This document shows, one piece after another, positions 16,674 through 24,721 of a stretch of 64,000 nucleotides of DNA. The DNA comes from Pyxidicoccus sp. MSG2 (GTDB taxonomy: Bacteria > Myxococcota > Myxococcia > Myxococcales > Myxococcaceae): positions 4,030,001 through 4,094,000 of the forward strand of contig NZ_JAPNKC010000001.1 in NCBI RefSeq assembly GCF_026626705.1. The letters are read 5' to 3'. How positions within the stretch are numbered: the stretch's first letter is position 1; each line of letters opens with the position of its first letter. Made by a program: the position numbers and the translations under genes. The notes beneath the pieces are model-generated. The model was given only the letters and a program-made list of their open reading frames with translations, searched no databases and had not been told where the DNA came from.

Positions 16674-18161
16674 TTGTCCTTCCTCCTCTATCCCTCTCGG
16701 GAGCGCACCGTCTTCCAGGATGGCGCCCCCCTGCTGTGGCAGCTCGGGCCCTACGTGGCGCTCTTCCAGCGGCCGGAGCTGGGGACCACGGGCGCGCTGC
16801 TCGCGCGGCGCGTGGAGGAGGACGGCAGCGAGCACGGTGACGTGCTCATCCACCAGCTCCCCGCCGGCTCCGCGCGCACCCAGGATGCGGCGGACGTCTT
16901 TCACGAGGAGTGGCGGCTGGCGACGCTCCTGTCGCATCCGAACATCCTCCGCACGCTCAACACGTGGCTCGACACGCAGGAGGGCGCGCCCCGGCCGCTG
17001 TTCTTCCAGCTCGTCACCGAGTACGTGCCGGGCGAGACGCTCTCCACCGTGCTCGCCGCGCTGGACGCGAAGGGCACACGCCTGCCCATGTCGGTGGCGC
17101 TGGCCCTGGGCGCGCAGGTGGCGCACGGGCTGCACGCCGCGCACGAGGCCACGGACGCGGAAGGCAGGCCGCTGGGGGTGCTGCACCGGGACGTGGCCCC
17201 CGCGCACGTGCTGCTCGCGTACGACGGCGGGGTGAAGTTGTCTGGCTTTGGCATTGCCCGCACCGCCGTGCGGCTGATGAGTGGCCCCATCTTCAAGCAT
17301 GTGGGCTCGCAGCCACCGGAGGCGCAGCGCAAGGGCAGCGGGCAGGTGGACCGGCGCGCGGACGTGTACGGGCTGGGCGTGACGCTCTACGAGGCGCTCA
17401 CCGGCGTGGACCCGTTCCGGCGCCCGCTGGACTACGACTCGCTGAAGGCGGCGATGAGCGGCGACGCGCCACCGCCGAGCAGACACCTTCCCGAGCTGTC
17501 GCCCATGGTGGACGCGGTGGTGATGCGCGCCATGGCACCCAAGGCCGAGGACCGCTACGCCACCGCCGCCGAGCTCGCCCGCGCGCTGGAGGCGCTGCGC
17601 ACCACGCTGACGACGGTGGACGCGCGCGAGGAGCTGGCGGCGTTCCTGCGGGAGCTGTTCGGGGAGGAGCGGATTCGCGCTCGCACGCGGGTGCCGACGC
17701 TGGAGGAATTGCGCGGACGGGCCGCCGCGGCCGCCGCGCTGGAGGCCCTGCCCCCTGCTTCAGAGCAGGAGCCGGAGGACGCGGGGACGCCCGCTCCGGG
17801 CCGGGGGACGCGCTTCGTGCCGCACTCGCGGCTGATGATTCTCTACGGCGGCGTCCTGCTGCTCATCGTGTCCGCGGTGCTGACGCGGGTGGCGAAGACG
17901 CGCGAGTCCTTCGTCGCGGAGGTGGCGGAGGTCGCCCACGCGGGACAGGTGCGGGCGGTGTCGTGCCTGGACGGAGGCGGGGCCGAGCGCGTGCCGGTGC
18001 AGCTCACGCTCGACGGCCAGGGCCGCGCCGAGGCGAAGGTGGCGGGTCCGCTGGCGGGCACCGTGGCCGCGCGCTGCATCGAGGATGCGATGACGGCGCT
18101 CCCCTACCCCCACAAGCGCGGCATGCCGGTGACGGTGGAAGTGGCGGCCAGCGGGCCGTGA
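16674..18161 (+). CDS. Membrane-anchored Ser/Thr pseudokinase
   Basis: 495 residues. The kinase fold is recognisable (HRDVAPAHVLL, GSQPPEAQ, ADVYGLGVTLYEALTG, DRYATAAELARAL) but catalytic residues are lost: the VAIK lysine position reads VLIHQL, the HRDxxxxN asparagine is His, and DFG is GFG (KLSGFGIAR). No glycine loop is seen. One TM helix follows (~384-404), then a ~90-residue periplasmic tail with two Cys and AgmX/TonB-like features (VQLTLDGQGRAEA…ARCIEDAMTALPYP). The start is TTG with AGGAG 9 nt upstream. Likely a non-catalytic signalling scaffold. Confidence 0.8.
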   Translation: MSFLLYPSRERTVFQDGAPLLWQLGPYVALFQRPELGTTGALLARRVEEDGSEHGDVLIHQLPAGSARTQDAADVFHEEWRLATLLSHPNILRTLNTWLDTQEGAPRPLFFQLVTEYVPGETLSTVLAALDAKGTRLPMSVALALGAQVAHGLHAAHEATDAEGRPLGVLHRDVAPAHVLLAYDGGVKLSGFGIARTAVRLMSGPIFKHVGSQPPEAQRKGSGQVDRRADVYGLGVTLYEALTGVDPFRRPLDYDSLKAAMSGDAPPPSRHLPELSPMVDAVVMRAMAPKAEDRYATAAELARALEALRTTLTTVDAREELAAFLRELFGEERIRARTRVPTLEELRGRAAAAAALEALPPASEQEPEDAGTPAPGRGTRFVPHSRLMILYGGVLLLIVSAVLTRVAKTRESFVAEVAEVAHAGQVRAVSCLDGGGAERVPVQLTLDGQGRAEAKVAGPLAGTVAARCIEDAMTALPYPHKRGMPVTVEVAASGP

Positions 18162-18171
18162 GCGCGGCGGC

Positions 18172-18549
18172 TCAGGCCAGGCGCTCTTCCCGGCCGCTTC
18201 CGCCACGGAAGTAGTCGCTGAGCTTCGCGCCCTCGCTGGAGGAGGTGCGTGCTACGTCCGTGGGCTTCTCTCCCGTAACGGCATCCACCGCCTTCTTGAG
18301 GAGCAACGGCAGGGCGGCGCCGACGATGAGGTACTGGCGCGCGGGCAGCTCTCCGTCCCCCCCGAACCACGCCCAGACGGCCAGGCCGGAGCCGATAATC
18401 ATCAGGCCGGTGACGATCCAGTACCCCACGGACTTGATGAGCTTTTTGTAGCGCGGCGTCGCGAGGTGCTCGCGCAGGCCATACCAGTGCAGCAGTTCCT
18501 GGAGCGCGCTGCCCAGCGCTCCGACAAGGATGATTTCCAAGGTGCTCAT
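18172..18549 (-). CDS. Small integral membrane protein, unknown
   Basis: 125 residues with three hydrophobic segments (IILVGALGSALQELL, VGYWIVTGLMIIGSGLAVWAW, YLIVGAALPLLLKKAV) and a charged, Ser/Arg-rich cytoplasmic-looking tail. Family not recognised. Last gene of a minus-strand group led by the EAD-protease gene and the large coiled-coil membrane protein (91 nt upstream); convergent with the pseudokinase. Confidence 0.75.
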   Translation of the reverse strand: MSTLEIILVGALGSALQELLHWYGLREHLATPRYKKLIKSVGYWIVTGLMIIGSGLAVWAWFGGDGELPARQYLIVGAALPLLLKKAVDAVTGEKPTDVARTSSSEGAKLSDYFRGGSGREERLA

Positions 18550-18640
18550 GACACCCCCCGGTCTGTGTCTCCATGTGGCTGAGGGGACGGCCGGAGGATG
18601 TGACGCGGGGGGCAGAGCTTCCGCCCGGACGCCCGCCAGC

Positions 18641-21001
18641 TCAGTTGCCCGAGGCGCCCTGCTTCTCCACCCGCGTGAGCAGGCCGGTCAGTCCCTCGAA
18701 GGTGGCATTGCCCACCTGGTGCAGGCCGAAGCCCCAGAGGAAGGCCGTCATGCCCGCGCCGAAGCCGCCCCACGTGGGCGAGAAGATGTTGAGGAGCTGG
18801 AGCCCCAGCGCCACCGCCACGCCGGTGAGCAGCAGCAGCACGCCCAGCTCCACCACCCACATGTGTCGCGGGGACGGGAGCGGTATCCCCTCGAAGTCGC
18901 CCAGCACGGGCAGGCCGGCAGGTGCTTCCGGCAGCGCGGGGAGGCTGCCGCCCGTGGGAGCGCCGGGACTCGCGACTGGCGTCGGGGCACCCTCCCCCGC
19001 GTCCGCCAGCGACTCCAGGACGACGCCGGTCGCGGCCCGGAAGGGCCGCTGGTAGCGGGAGAAGGCGACGCGCGCCTCGTCGTACCGCAGCGCGGCCTCG
19101 TGTGGCGCCTCCGACGCGAGCGCCTTGTGCGCCTCGCCCAGCTTCGCGCTCACGGCGTCCAGCGTGGCCCGCTGCGCGTCCGTGGTGGCCTCCTCGCGCG
19201 CCTGCTCCACCTCGCCGCGCAGCTCCTTGACGAGCCGGCGCACGTAGACGGCGTGGGCGCCCTGGTACAGGCGGAAGGCGTCATCCACGCTGGCGTCGGC
19301 CATGGCCCGCGCCTGCCGCAGCCGCTCCTTCACGTCCGTGGTCAGCTCGCGCCACTCCACGTCGTCGAAGCCGCGCGGCGGATGGATGGCCGCCACCGCC
19401 GTGGACAGCTCCTCGCACAGGATGTCGAAGTACGAGCGGCGGGCCAGCTCGAGCTGCTGCCGCGCCGTCGCCACGTCCGAGCGGTCGAGCCTGTCGCCCA
19501 CCGTGTCGAGCAGCGGCAACAGCTCGTACGTGAGCCGGAAGCCCAGGGAGTCGTCCTCTCCGCGCTGCTTCACCAGCGCGCGCGCCTGCCGGGTCAGGTC
19601 CTCCAGTTGCGCCTTCAGCCCCGCGCTCGCGAGCCCCACCACGTCCAGCTCCCGCACCGACTTGAGCCGCGCATCGAGCTGCTCGGTGGAGGTGTCCTCG
19701 CTCCGCAGCGCGTCCTCGACCTCGTCGAGCAGCTTGCGGGCCTGCGGGGGACGGACGCCCTCCGGCAGCGCGCGCAGCTTCTTCGAGGCGTCGCACCACG
19801 CCTCGTAGAGCCGCAGCCGTGGCTCCACCGCGGCCAATTCCGCGTCGCCCACGCGGATGCCGCGCACCGGCTTGCGAATCTCCGACACCAGCGTGTCCAA
19901 CTGGGCCCGCACCGCGCGGCCCACCTCCTGCGCGTCCTTGTCCTGTCCGGACATGAGCGACTGGAGGCGGCGGCGCAACGCGAGGGCCCGCTGCAGGCGC
20001 TGCGCCCGGGGGCGGATGCGCTGCGTGTACAGCCGCACCGCGTACGACGAGAGCGCCCCCAGCGCGATGAGCAGCGCGCCCCACGTCCACGGCGAGCGCA
20101 CCCAGACGGTGAAGGTCTGCTCCACGGGCACGCCCGCCGGCACGGCCACGCGCACGGTGCCGGTGTACTCGCCCGGCCCGTCCAGCCCGCGCAGCGTCAG
20201 CACCAGCGCGCCGCTGCCATGCGCGCCCACGGGAATGCGCCCCTGCAGCGAGCCCATGTCCTGGACGCCCCCGTCCGCCAGCACGCCCTCCACCGCGAAG
20301 TCGGCGCCCTCGAAGTCCGGCTGCACCAGCGCCGTGCCCAGGTCCGGCGCCTTGCGCTGGAGGTTGAGCAGCCGGGGCGTGGAGATGTGCCCCGCGACAC
20401 CCGCCGTCTCCTTGAAGGGCAGCCGCACCGTGGCGTCCACCGAGCGCCAGCCCCACCCCGACGAGGCCACCGCCGGGGACGCCGCGACGAACTGCAGCGT
20501 GGGCGCCGCCTGCACGCGCGTGACGGTGAGCGCCGTCGTCTCACGCCCTCCCGCGTGCACCAGCACCACCTGCCCCGTGTAGTCCCCCACCGCCGGCAGC
20601 TTCCCGGACACCTCGACGTGCAGCGGCTGGCGCGCGGTGAGGCTCGCGGTGGCGCCGCCGTCCGCGGCCCCGCTCACCGTCGCCGTCAGCGGCACCTGCA
20701 CGCCGTCCTGGGACTGGAGCGGGTCCACCAGCACCGTCACGCCGCCGGGCACCTCGTCGTCCACGCTCACGCCGCCATCCGTCGCCACGGTGGACAGCAG
20801 GTCCACGCGCAGCACGTGCCGGAAGTCCTCCGACGGCGTGCGCAGCTTCACCTCGTTGCTGGCGTTGGCGCCGGCCACGCGCAGCCGGGACGCCTGCGCA
20901 TGGGCGGACATCCACGGTGCGGTGAGCAGCAACGCCAGGGCGAGGCGCGCGAGGCCCGTGCCACGGAGGAAGACGGAGGAACGGCGGGAGGCGGGTTCCA
21001 T
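18641..21001 (-). CDS. Large membrane protein with beta ectodomain and coiled coil
   Basis: 786 residues, no recognised family. Order: signal peptide (~1-36, ending APWMSAHAQA); an extracytoplasmic beta-rich region (~40-310) with repeated strands such as GDYTGQVVLVHAGG and GEYTGTVRVAVPAG resembling Ig/CARDB-type folds; a TM helix (~320-340, WGALLIALGALSSYAV); ~350 residues of charged alpha-helix with coiled-coil character, probably cytoplasmic; a Pro/Gly linker; and two C-terminal TM segments (VVELGVLLLLTGVAVALG, GAGMTAFLWGFGLHQVG). It looks like a transmembrane transducer. It lies 60 nt after the EAD-protease stop on the same strand. Confidence 0.75.
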   Translation of the reverse strand: MEPASRRSSVFLRGTGLARLALALLLTAPWMSAHAQASRLRVAGANASNEVKLRTPSEDFRHVLRVDLLSTVATDGGVSVDDEVPGGVTVLVDPLQSQDGVQVPLTATVSGAADGGATASLTARQPLHVEVSGKLPAVGDYTGQVVLVHAGGRETTALTVTRVQAAPTLQFVAASPAVASSGWGWRSVDATVRLPFKETAGVAGHISTPRLLNLQRKAPDLGTALVQPDFEGADFAVEGVLADGGVQDMGSLQGRIPVGAHGSGALVLTLRGLDGPGEYTGTVRVAVPAGVPVEQTFTVWVRSPWTWGALLIALGALSSYAVRLYTQRIRPRAQRLQRALALRRRLQSLMSGQDKDAQEVGRAVRAQLDTLVSEIRKPVRGIRVGDAELAAVEPRLRLYEAWCDASKKLRALPEGVRPPQARKLLDEVEDALRSEDTSTEQLDARLKSVRELDVVGLASAGLKAQLEDLTRQARALVKQRGEDDSLGFRLTYELLPLLDTVGDRLDRSDVATARQQLELARRSYFDILCEELSTAVAAIHPPRGFDDVEWRELTTDVKERLRQARAMADASVDDAFRLYQGAHAVYVRRLVKELRGEVEQAREEATTDAQRATLDAVSAKLGEAHKALASEAPHEAALRYDEARVAFSRYQRPFRAATGVVLESLADAGEGAPTPVASPGAPTGGSLPALPEAPAGLPVLGDFEGIPLPSPRHMWVVELGVLLLLTGVAVALGLQLLNIFSPTWGGFGAGMTAFLWGFGLHQVGNATFEGLTGLLTRVEKQGASGN

Positions 21002-21061
21002 CCACCGACGATAGCAGGCGCGCCCCACGGCTCCAGTTCACGCCCCGGGCGGCCCGCCCCT

Positions 21062-22096
21062 TCAACTCCAGCCGAGCACGTCCAGCACCTCCCGGGACAG
21101 GCTGTCGCGGATGGTGTCGGTGGGGATGCCCTCGTTGTGGCCCAGCGAGGACGGCATGCGAGGGCCGCCGCTGTGGTGCAGCGCGGCCAGGCGCAAGTCA
21201 CGCGTGAAGCACGGCGCGCCGGAGGAGCCCGGCCCCGTGCAGGGGCGGTAGGCCACGCGCGTGCGGGACGCGTTGACGCCGAGGAACTCGTCCACGGCCA
21301 CGCTCATCGGCCGGCCCTCCGGGTGCTGGACGATGAGCACGAGGCTGCCGGGCAGGAAGGGCTCGCGCGCTCGGGGCAGCTCCAGCCAGCCGCGCTGCTC
21401 GCCGTCCACGTGCGCCTCGCCCGGGAGGCCCTCCACCTGGAGGAAGGCGTAGTCCAGCTCGTCCGTCCGGGCGTCGCGGGGCCGGGGGTGCATCAGGTCC
21501 GCGGGGCTGTAGCGGCTGTGGGCCAGGCACTTCGTCACCCGGTACACCGTGCCCGACTGGAGCAGCGTGCGGCCCGGCAGCACCTTGTGGTCGAAGCGCA
21601 CGCGCAGCGACTCCAGCAGCTTGTTCTCGATGACGTGGAAGTTGGTGAGGACGACGTTGGGCGACACGAGGAAGCCGGTGCCCAGCGCCGCGCCCACCTG
21701 GGGCTCCACGCGGCACACCCGCCGTTCAATCGCCGCCAGCCGCCGACGCCAGGCCTCCGGCGCGCCGCCCATCCGCCCGGGGCCGAAGAGACGCTCCAGG
21801 CTGACGCGGGGAATGCTCCGCTCCACGGACGAGAGGTAGGCCTGGACGAAGCGCAACAGCCGCCGGTGGCGGGGATGGGCCTCGTACGCGCCCGTCACCA
21901 GTTCCCGCGTCCACCCCTCCGATTCCGCCCGGTGGATGAGCTCGAAGATGCGCTCACGCGCGCTGCCGGAGGACACGAGCGACTCCAGCCCCTGGCGCCG
22001 GGCGGACTCCACCACGCGGCGCAGCTCCTCCAACGAGGGGAAGGCACTGGTCAGCACCCGCAACAGCTCGTCTTTTTCCGCGCCGTCGAGCTCCAT
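21062..22096 (-). CDS. Trypsin-like serine protease with N-terminal effector-associated domain (EAD1-like)
   Basis: 344 residues without a signal peptide. Residues 1-80 match the EAD1 pattern: LLRVLTSAFPSLEELRRVV, then RIFELIHRAESEGWTRELV and AYEAHP. These small death-like adaptor domains recruit effectors in NTP-dependent bacterial conflict systems. The protease domain (~128-344) has GTGFLVSP, His154 in TNFHVIE, Asp215 in ELDYAFL and Ser292 in GPGSSGAPCF, a complete S1/Do-type triad. So it is probably a cytoplasmic effector protease switched on by an EAD partner, not found in this window. GTG at 22120 is an alternative start. Confidence 0.85.
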   Translation of the reverse strand: MELDGAEKDELLRVLTSAFPSLEELRRVVESARRQGLESLVSSGSARERIFELIHRAESEGWTRELVTGAYEAHPRHRRLLRFVQAYLSSVERSIPRVSLERLFGPGRMGGAPEAWRRRLAAIERRVCRVEPQVGAALGTGFLVSPNVVLTNFHVIENKLLESLRVRFDHKVLPGRTLLQSGTVYRVTKCLAHSRYSPADLMHPRPRDARTDELDYAFLQVEGLPGEAHVDGEQRGWLELPRAREPFLPGSLVLIVQHPEGRPMSVAVDEFLGVNASRTRVAYRPCTGPGSSGAPCFTRDLRLAALHHSGGPRMPSSLGHNEGIPTDTIRDSLSREVLDVLGWS

Positions 22097-22270
22097 GGTT
22101 GTCACCCGAGACGAGGCCACCCACGAGGCAGGCCGGCCTCGTGACGCTCACGAAAATGTGCCGCATCCCAGGAGTGGAATCACGCGGGGCCCATAGCCAG
22201 ACGGTGCTGATCGGACACTTTCGCGAGCCCGGTGTCCACGGCAGTGCCCTTGGGGGCAGGGGTGGGTCGC

Positions 22271-24721
22271 TCAGCGCACCGCCCATATAGTGGGAGGTAC
22301 GTAGGAGACGAGGTCCGGCCGCGACACCACCTTCAGCGAGGAGGCCCCTCCCTGCAGCGTGCCGGCCAGCGTGGGGATGACGCGGAAGCGGGCCTGGAAG
22401 GGCTCGCCCGCTCCCCGGGGCGGAAGCTTCAGCGTCACCGCGCCGTCCTCGGCGTCCCAGGACGACACCCGCCCCTCGGCCACCAGCGCGTCGAGGCTGG
22501 CCGGGTCCACCTGCACGCCGGCGGGCAGCCCGTGGCGCAGCTCCAGTGCCAGGCCGGACGGCGTGGACGCCTCCACCACCACCTCCGCCGGCTGCCCCAC
22601 CTTCGCCTCCGTGGGGCCCTTCACCACCAGTTCCAGCCCGCCCTGCGACTCCGGCTTCCAGGGCACGGCGGCGGCCAGCGCCAGCGAGAAGCCCAGTCCC
22701 GGCACCGCGGGCTCCGCGCGCACCGTCCACGCGTGCGCGCCGCCCGAGCCCGGTGCCGCCACCTCCAGCGCCAGCACCTCGCGCAGCGCCTTCGCGTCGT
22801 AGGTGCCCTCGGTGATGGCCTGGCCGTCGCGCTCCAGCACCACGCGCACCTTCGCGGGCAGCGGCTCGCGGAAGAGGGACACCACCGCGCGCAGTGCCAG
22901 CCGGTTGGCGCGGCCGCCGCCCCAGCCCAGGGCCGGCGCGTAGGTGGAGAGCAGCGACGCGCCCAGGTCCGCCAGCGGAGCCTTCGCGTCGCCCTCCAGC
23001 GCCAGCACCGCCAGCGCCGTGGCCTCCGCCTCCGAGGGCGTCCCGCCGCCGGCATCCACCACGCCCTGCTCCACCGGCAGGTACGCCGTGCCGCCCTCGC
23101 GCGTCTTCACCGCGTCGCGCACCTGGGTGCGCAGGTCGTCCTTCAGCGAGCCCGTCACCGCGCCGCTCGCCAGCAGCGCCGCCGCGGTGTAGCCGTCCTT
23201 CACGTGGGCCCGGTTGCGCTCCAGCGCGCCCGTGGCCTTCACGGTGAAGAGGGCCGCCCGGCGCTTGCCCTCGGGCGTTCCCGCCGCCGCATTCACGGCG
23301 CGCGTACAGTCCGCGGTGGCCACCAGCAGTCGCTGCAGCGTCCAGCCGTCACCGCCCTGGCAGGTGCCGTCCGGGAGCTGCGCCGCCGCCACCTTCGCGG
23401 CCAGCCGCTCACCCAGGCGGGAGAGCACCACGTTGTCCGGGTGGGCCAGCGCGCCTTCCGCCAGCAGCGCCGCCGTGGCCACGTCCGGCGCCCGGCCCTC
23501 GCGCAGCGCGCGCTGCGTGGCCTGGGCCAGCACCTTGCGCATCGCCTCCACGTCCACGACGGCCTCCACCGGCTGGGCCGGCGTCGCCATGCGCTTCGCA
23601 TTCCCCGAAGTGAGCGCCTTCAGCGCCTCCGCGGACTGGGTCTCGCCCAGCGCGGCGAGCAGCCCCGGAGAGCGGCCGATGAGCATCAGCGTATAGGCCA
23701 CATCGTCCGCGCCCTCGCGCCCGCCCGAGGCGGCCAATTCCGAGCGCAGCACGCCCAGCGCGCCGGGGTACACGAGCAGCCGCACGCGCTCACTGCCAGC
23801 CTGCGCGTCGGCGGGTCCCTCCAGGCTCACCGTGCGCGGCGCCGCCAGCGTGCCGCCGCGCTGCCGCACCACGGGCCGACCGGTGGGCCACACGTCGAAG
23901 TCCCGCACCACCGTGTCCGCGCTCCCCAGCGTCGCGCGCACGGCCACGGCGCCCGGCCCGGCCACGCGCACCGTCACGTACTCCACCACGCTGCCCCGCG
24001 CCGGCACGCGCACCGTGCGGCTGCCACCTTCCACCGTCGCGCCCTGGGCCTCCACCTTCAGCGACGCCTCCACGGCGGCGTCCGTCGTGTTCACCACCTG
24101 CACCGGCAGCCGCGCCGCGTCCCCCGCACGGAGGAAGGGCGGCAGCACCGGGTCCACGTACGTGGGCAGCGTGCCGGCGAAGCCCGCCACCGTGCCCGCC
24201 TGCGCCCCCGAGCGCGAGTGCGCCAGCGCCAGCACCCGCCAGCGCGTCAGCCGGTCCGGCACGCGCACCGGCACCGTCGCCGCGCCGGAGGCATCCGTCA
24301 CCACCAGCGGCTCGAAGAGGAACGTCTCCGGGAACCAGGCGCGGCTCGGCGCTGAGCCCTCCGCCGGCTCGGCCTTCGTCTCCTCCCGCCCACCCCGGTC
24401 CGCCTTCTTGGCCATGTCGCCGTTGGCGCTGCGAAGCTTCCCTCCTCCGCCGGGCGCGCCGGCGAAGGATTCGGCCACGCCCTCCTCCATCTCCATCGGC
24501 GGTGAGGAGGGAGCCGGGGCGGCGGCCATCACCGGAGCCGGAGCACCATCCATGCCGCCGAACAGGGCATCGGAGGGCGCCGACTTGAAGGAAACGGTCT
24601 GCCCCGCGGGCTCCGCGGAACGGGTGACACTCCCCACCAGCCGGAACCCGAGCAGCAGCAGGAAGGCCAGCACGGCCCCCAGCACCACGCCCACCGTCCC
24701 CATCATCAACGTGCGCTTCAT
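22271..24721 (-). CDS. Alpha-2-macroglobulin family protein, C-terminal half gene
   Basis: 816 residues. N-terminal TM anchor (VGVVLGAVLAFLLLLGF), low-complexity linker, MG7-type entry AWFPETFLFEPLVVTDASG…RLTRWRVLALAHS, then the CUB/thioester-domain region with helical repeats and the receptor-binding-like C-terminus. The C-x-E-Q thioester motif that should follow YPGALGVLRSEL is absent; the position reads ASGGREGADDVAY. Start ATG overlaps the stop of the upstream half-gene as ATGA. Its own TM helix shows that it is a real separate gene, not a frameshift. Probably an envelope protease trap acting with the upstream half. Confidence 0.88.
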   Translation of the reverse strand: MKRTLMMGTVGVVLGAVLAFLLLLGFRLVGSVTRSAEPAGQTVSFKSAPSDALFGGMDGAPAPVMAAAPAPSSPPMEMEEGVAESFAGAPGGGGKLRSANGDMAKKADRGGREETKAEPAEGSAPSRAWFPETFLFEPLVVTDASGAATVPVRVPDRLTRWRVLALAHSRSGAQAGTVAGFAGTLPTYVDPVLPPFLRAGDAARLPVQVVNTTDAAVEASLKVEAQGATVEGGSRTVRVPARGSVVEYVTVRVAGPGAVAVRATLGSADTVVRDFDVWPTGRPVVRQRGGTLAAPRTVSLEGPADAQAGSERVRLLVYPGALGVLRSELAASGGREGADDVAYTLMLIGRSPGLLAALGETQSAEALKALTSGNAKRMATPAQPVEAVVDVEAMRKVLAQATQRALREGRAPDVATAALLAEGALAHPDNVVLSRLGERLAAKVAAAQLPDGTCQGGDGWTLQRLLVATADCTRAVNAAAGTPEGKRRAALFTVKATGALERNRAHVKDGYTAAALLASGAVTGSLKDDLRTQVRDAVKTREGGTAYLPVEQGVVDAGGGTPSEAEATALAVLALEGDAKAPLADLGASLLSTYAPALGWGGGRANRLALRAVVSLFREPLPAKVRVVLERDGQAITEGTYDAKALREVLALEVAAPGSGGAHAWTVRAEPAVPGLGFSLALAAAVPWKPESQGGLELVVKGPTEAKVGQPAEVVVEASTPSGLALELRHGLPAGVQVDPASLDALVAEGRVSSWDAEDGAVTLKLPPRGAGEPFQARFRVIPTLAGTLQGGASSLKVVSRPDLVSYVPPTIWAVR

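Noticed and set aside
18530..22144. 1204-codon open frame on the + strand
   Set aside because: Antisense to the membrane coiled-coil and EAD-protease genes; composition rich in Arg/His/Gly typical of GC-rich shadow frames, no domain.
24718..24721. Macroglobulin split as a sequencing or frameshift error
   Set aside because: The second half has its own ATG, TM anchor and linker, and the join is a clean ATGA overlap.
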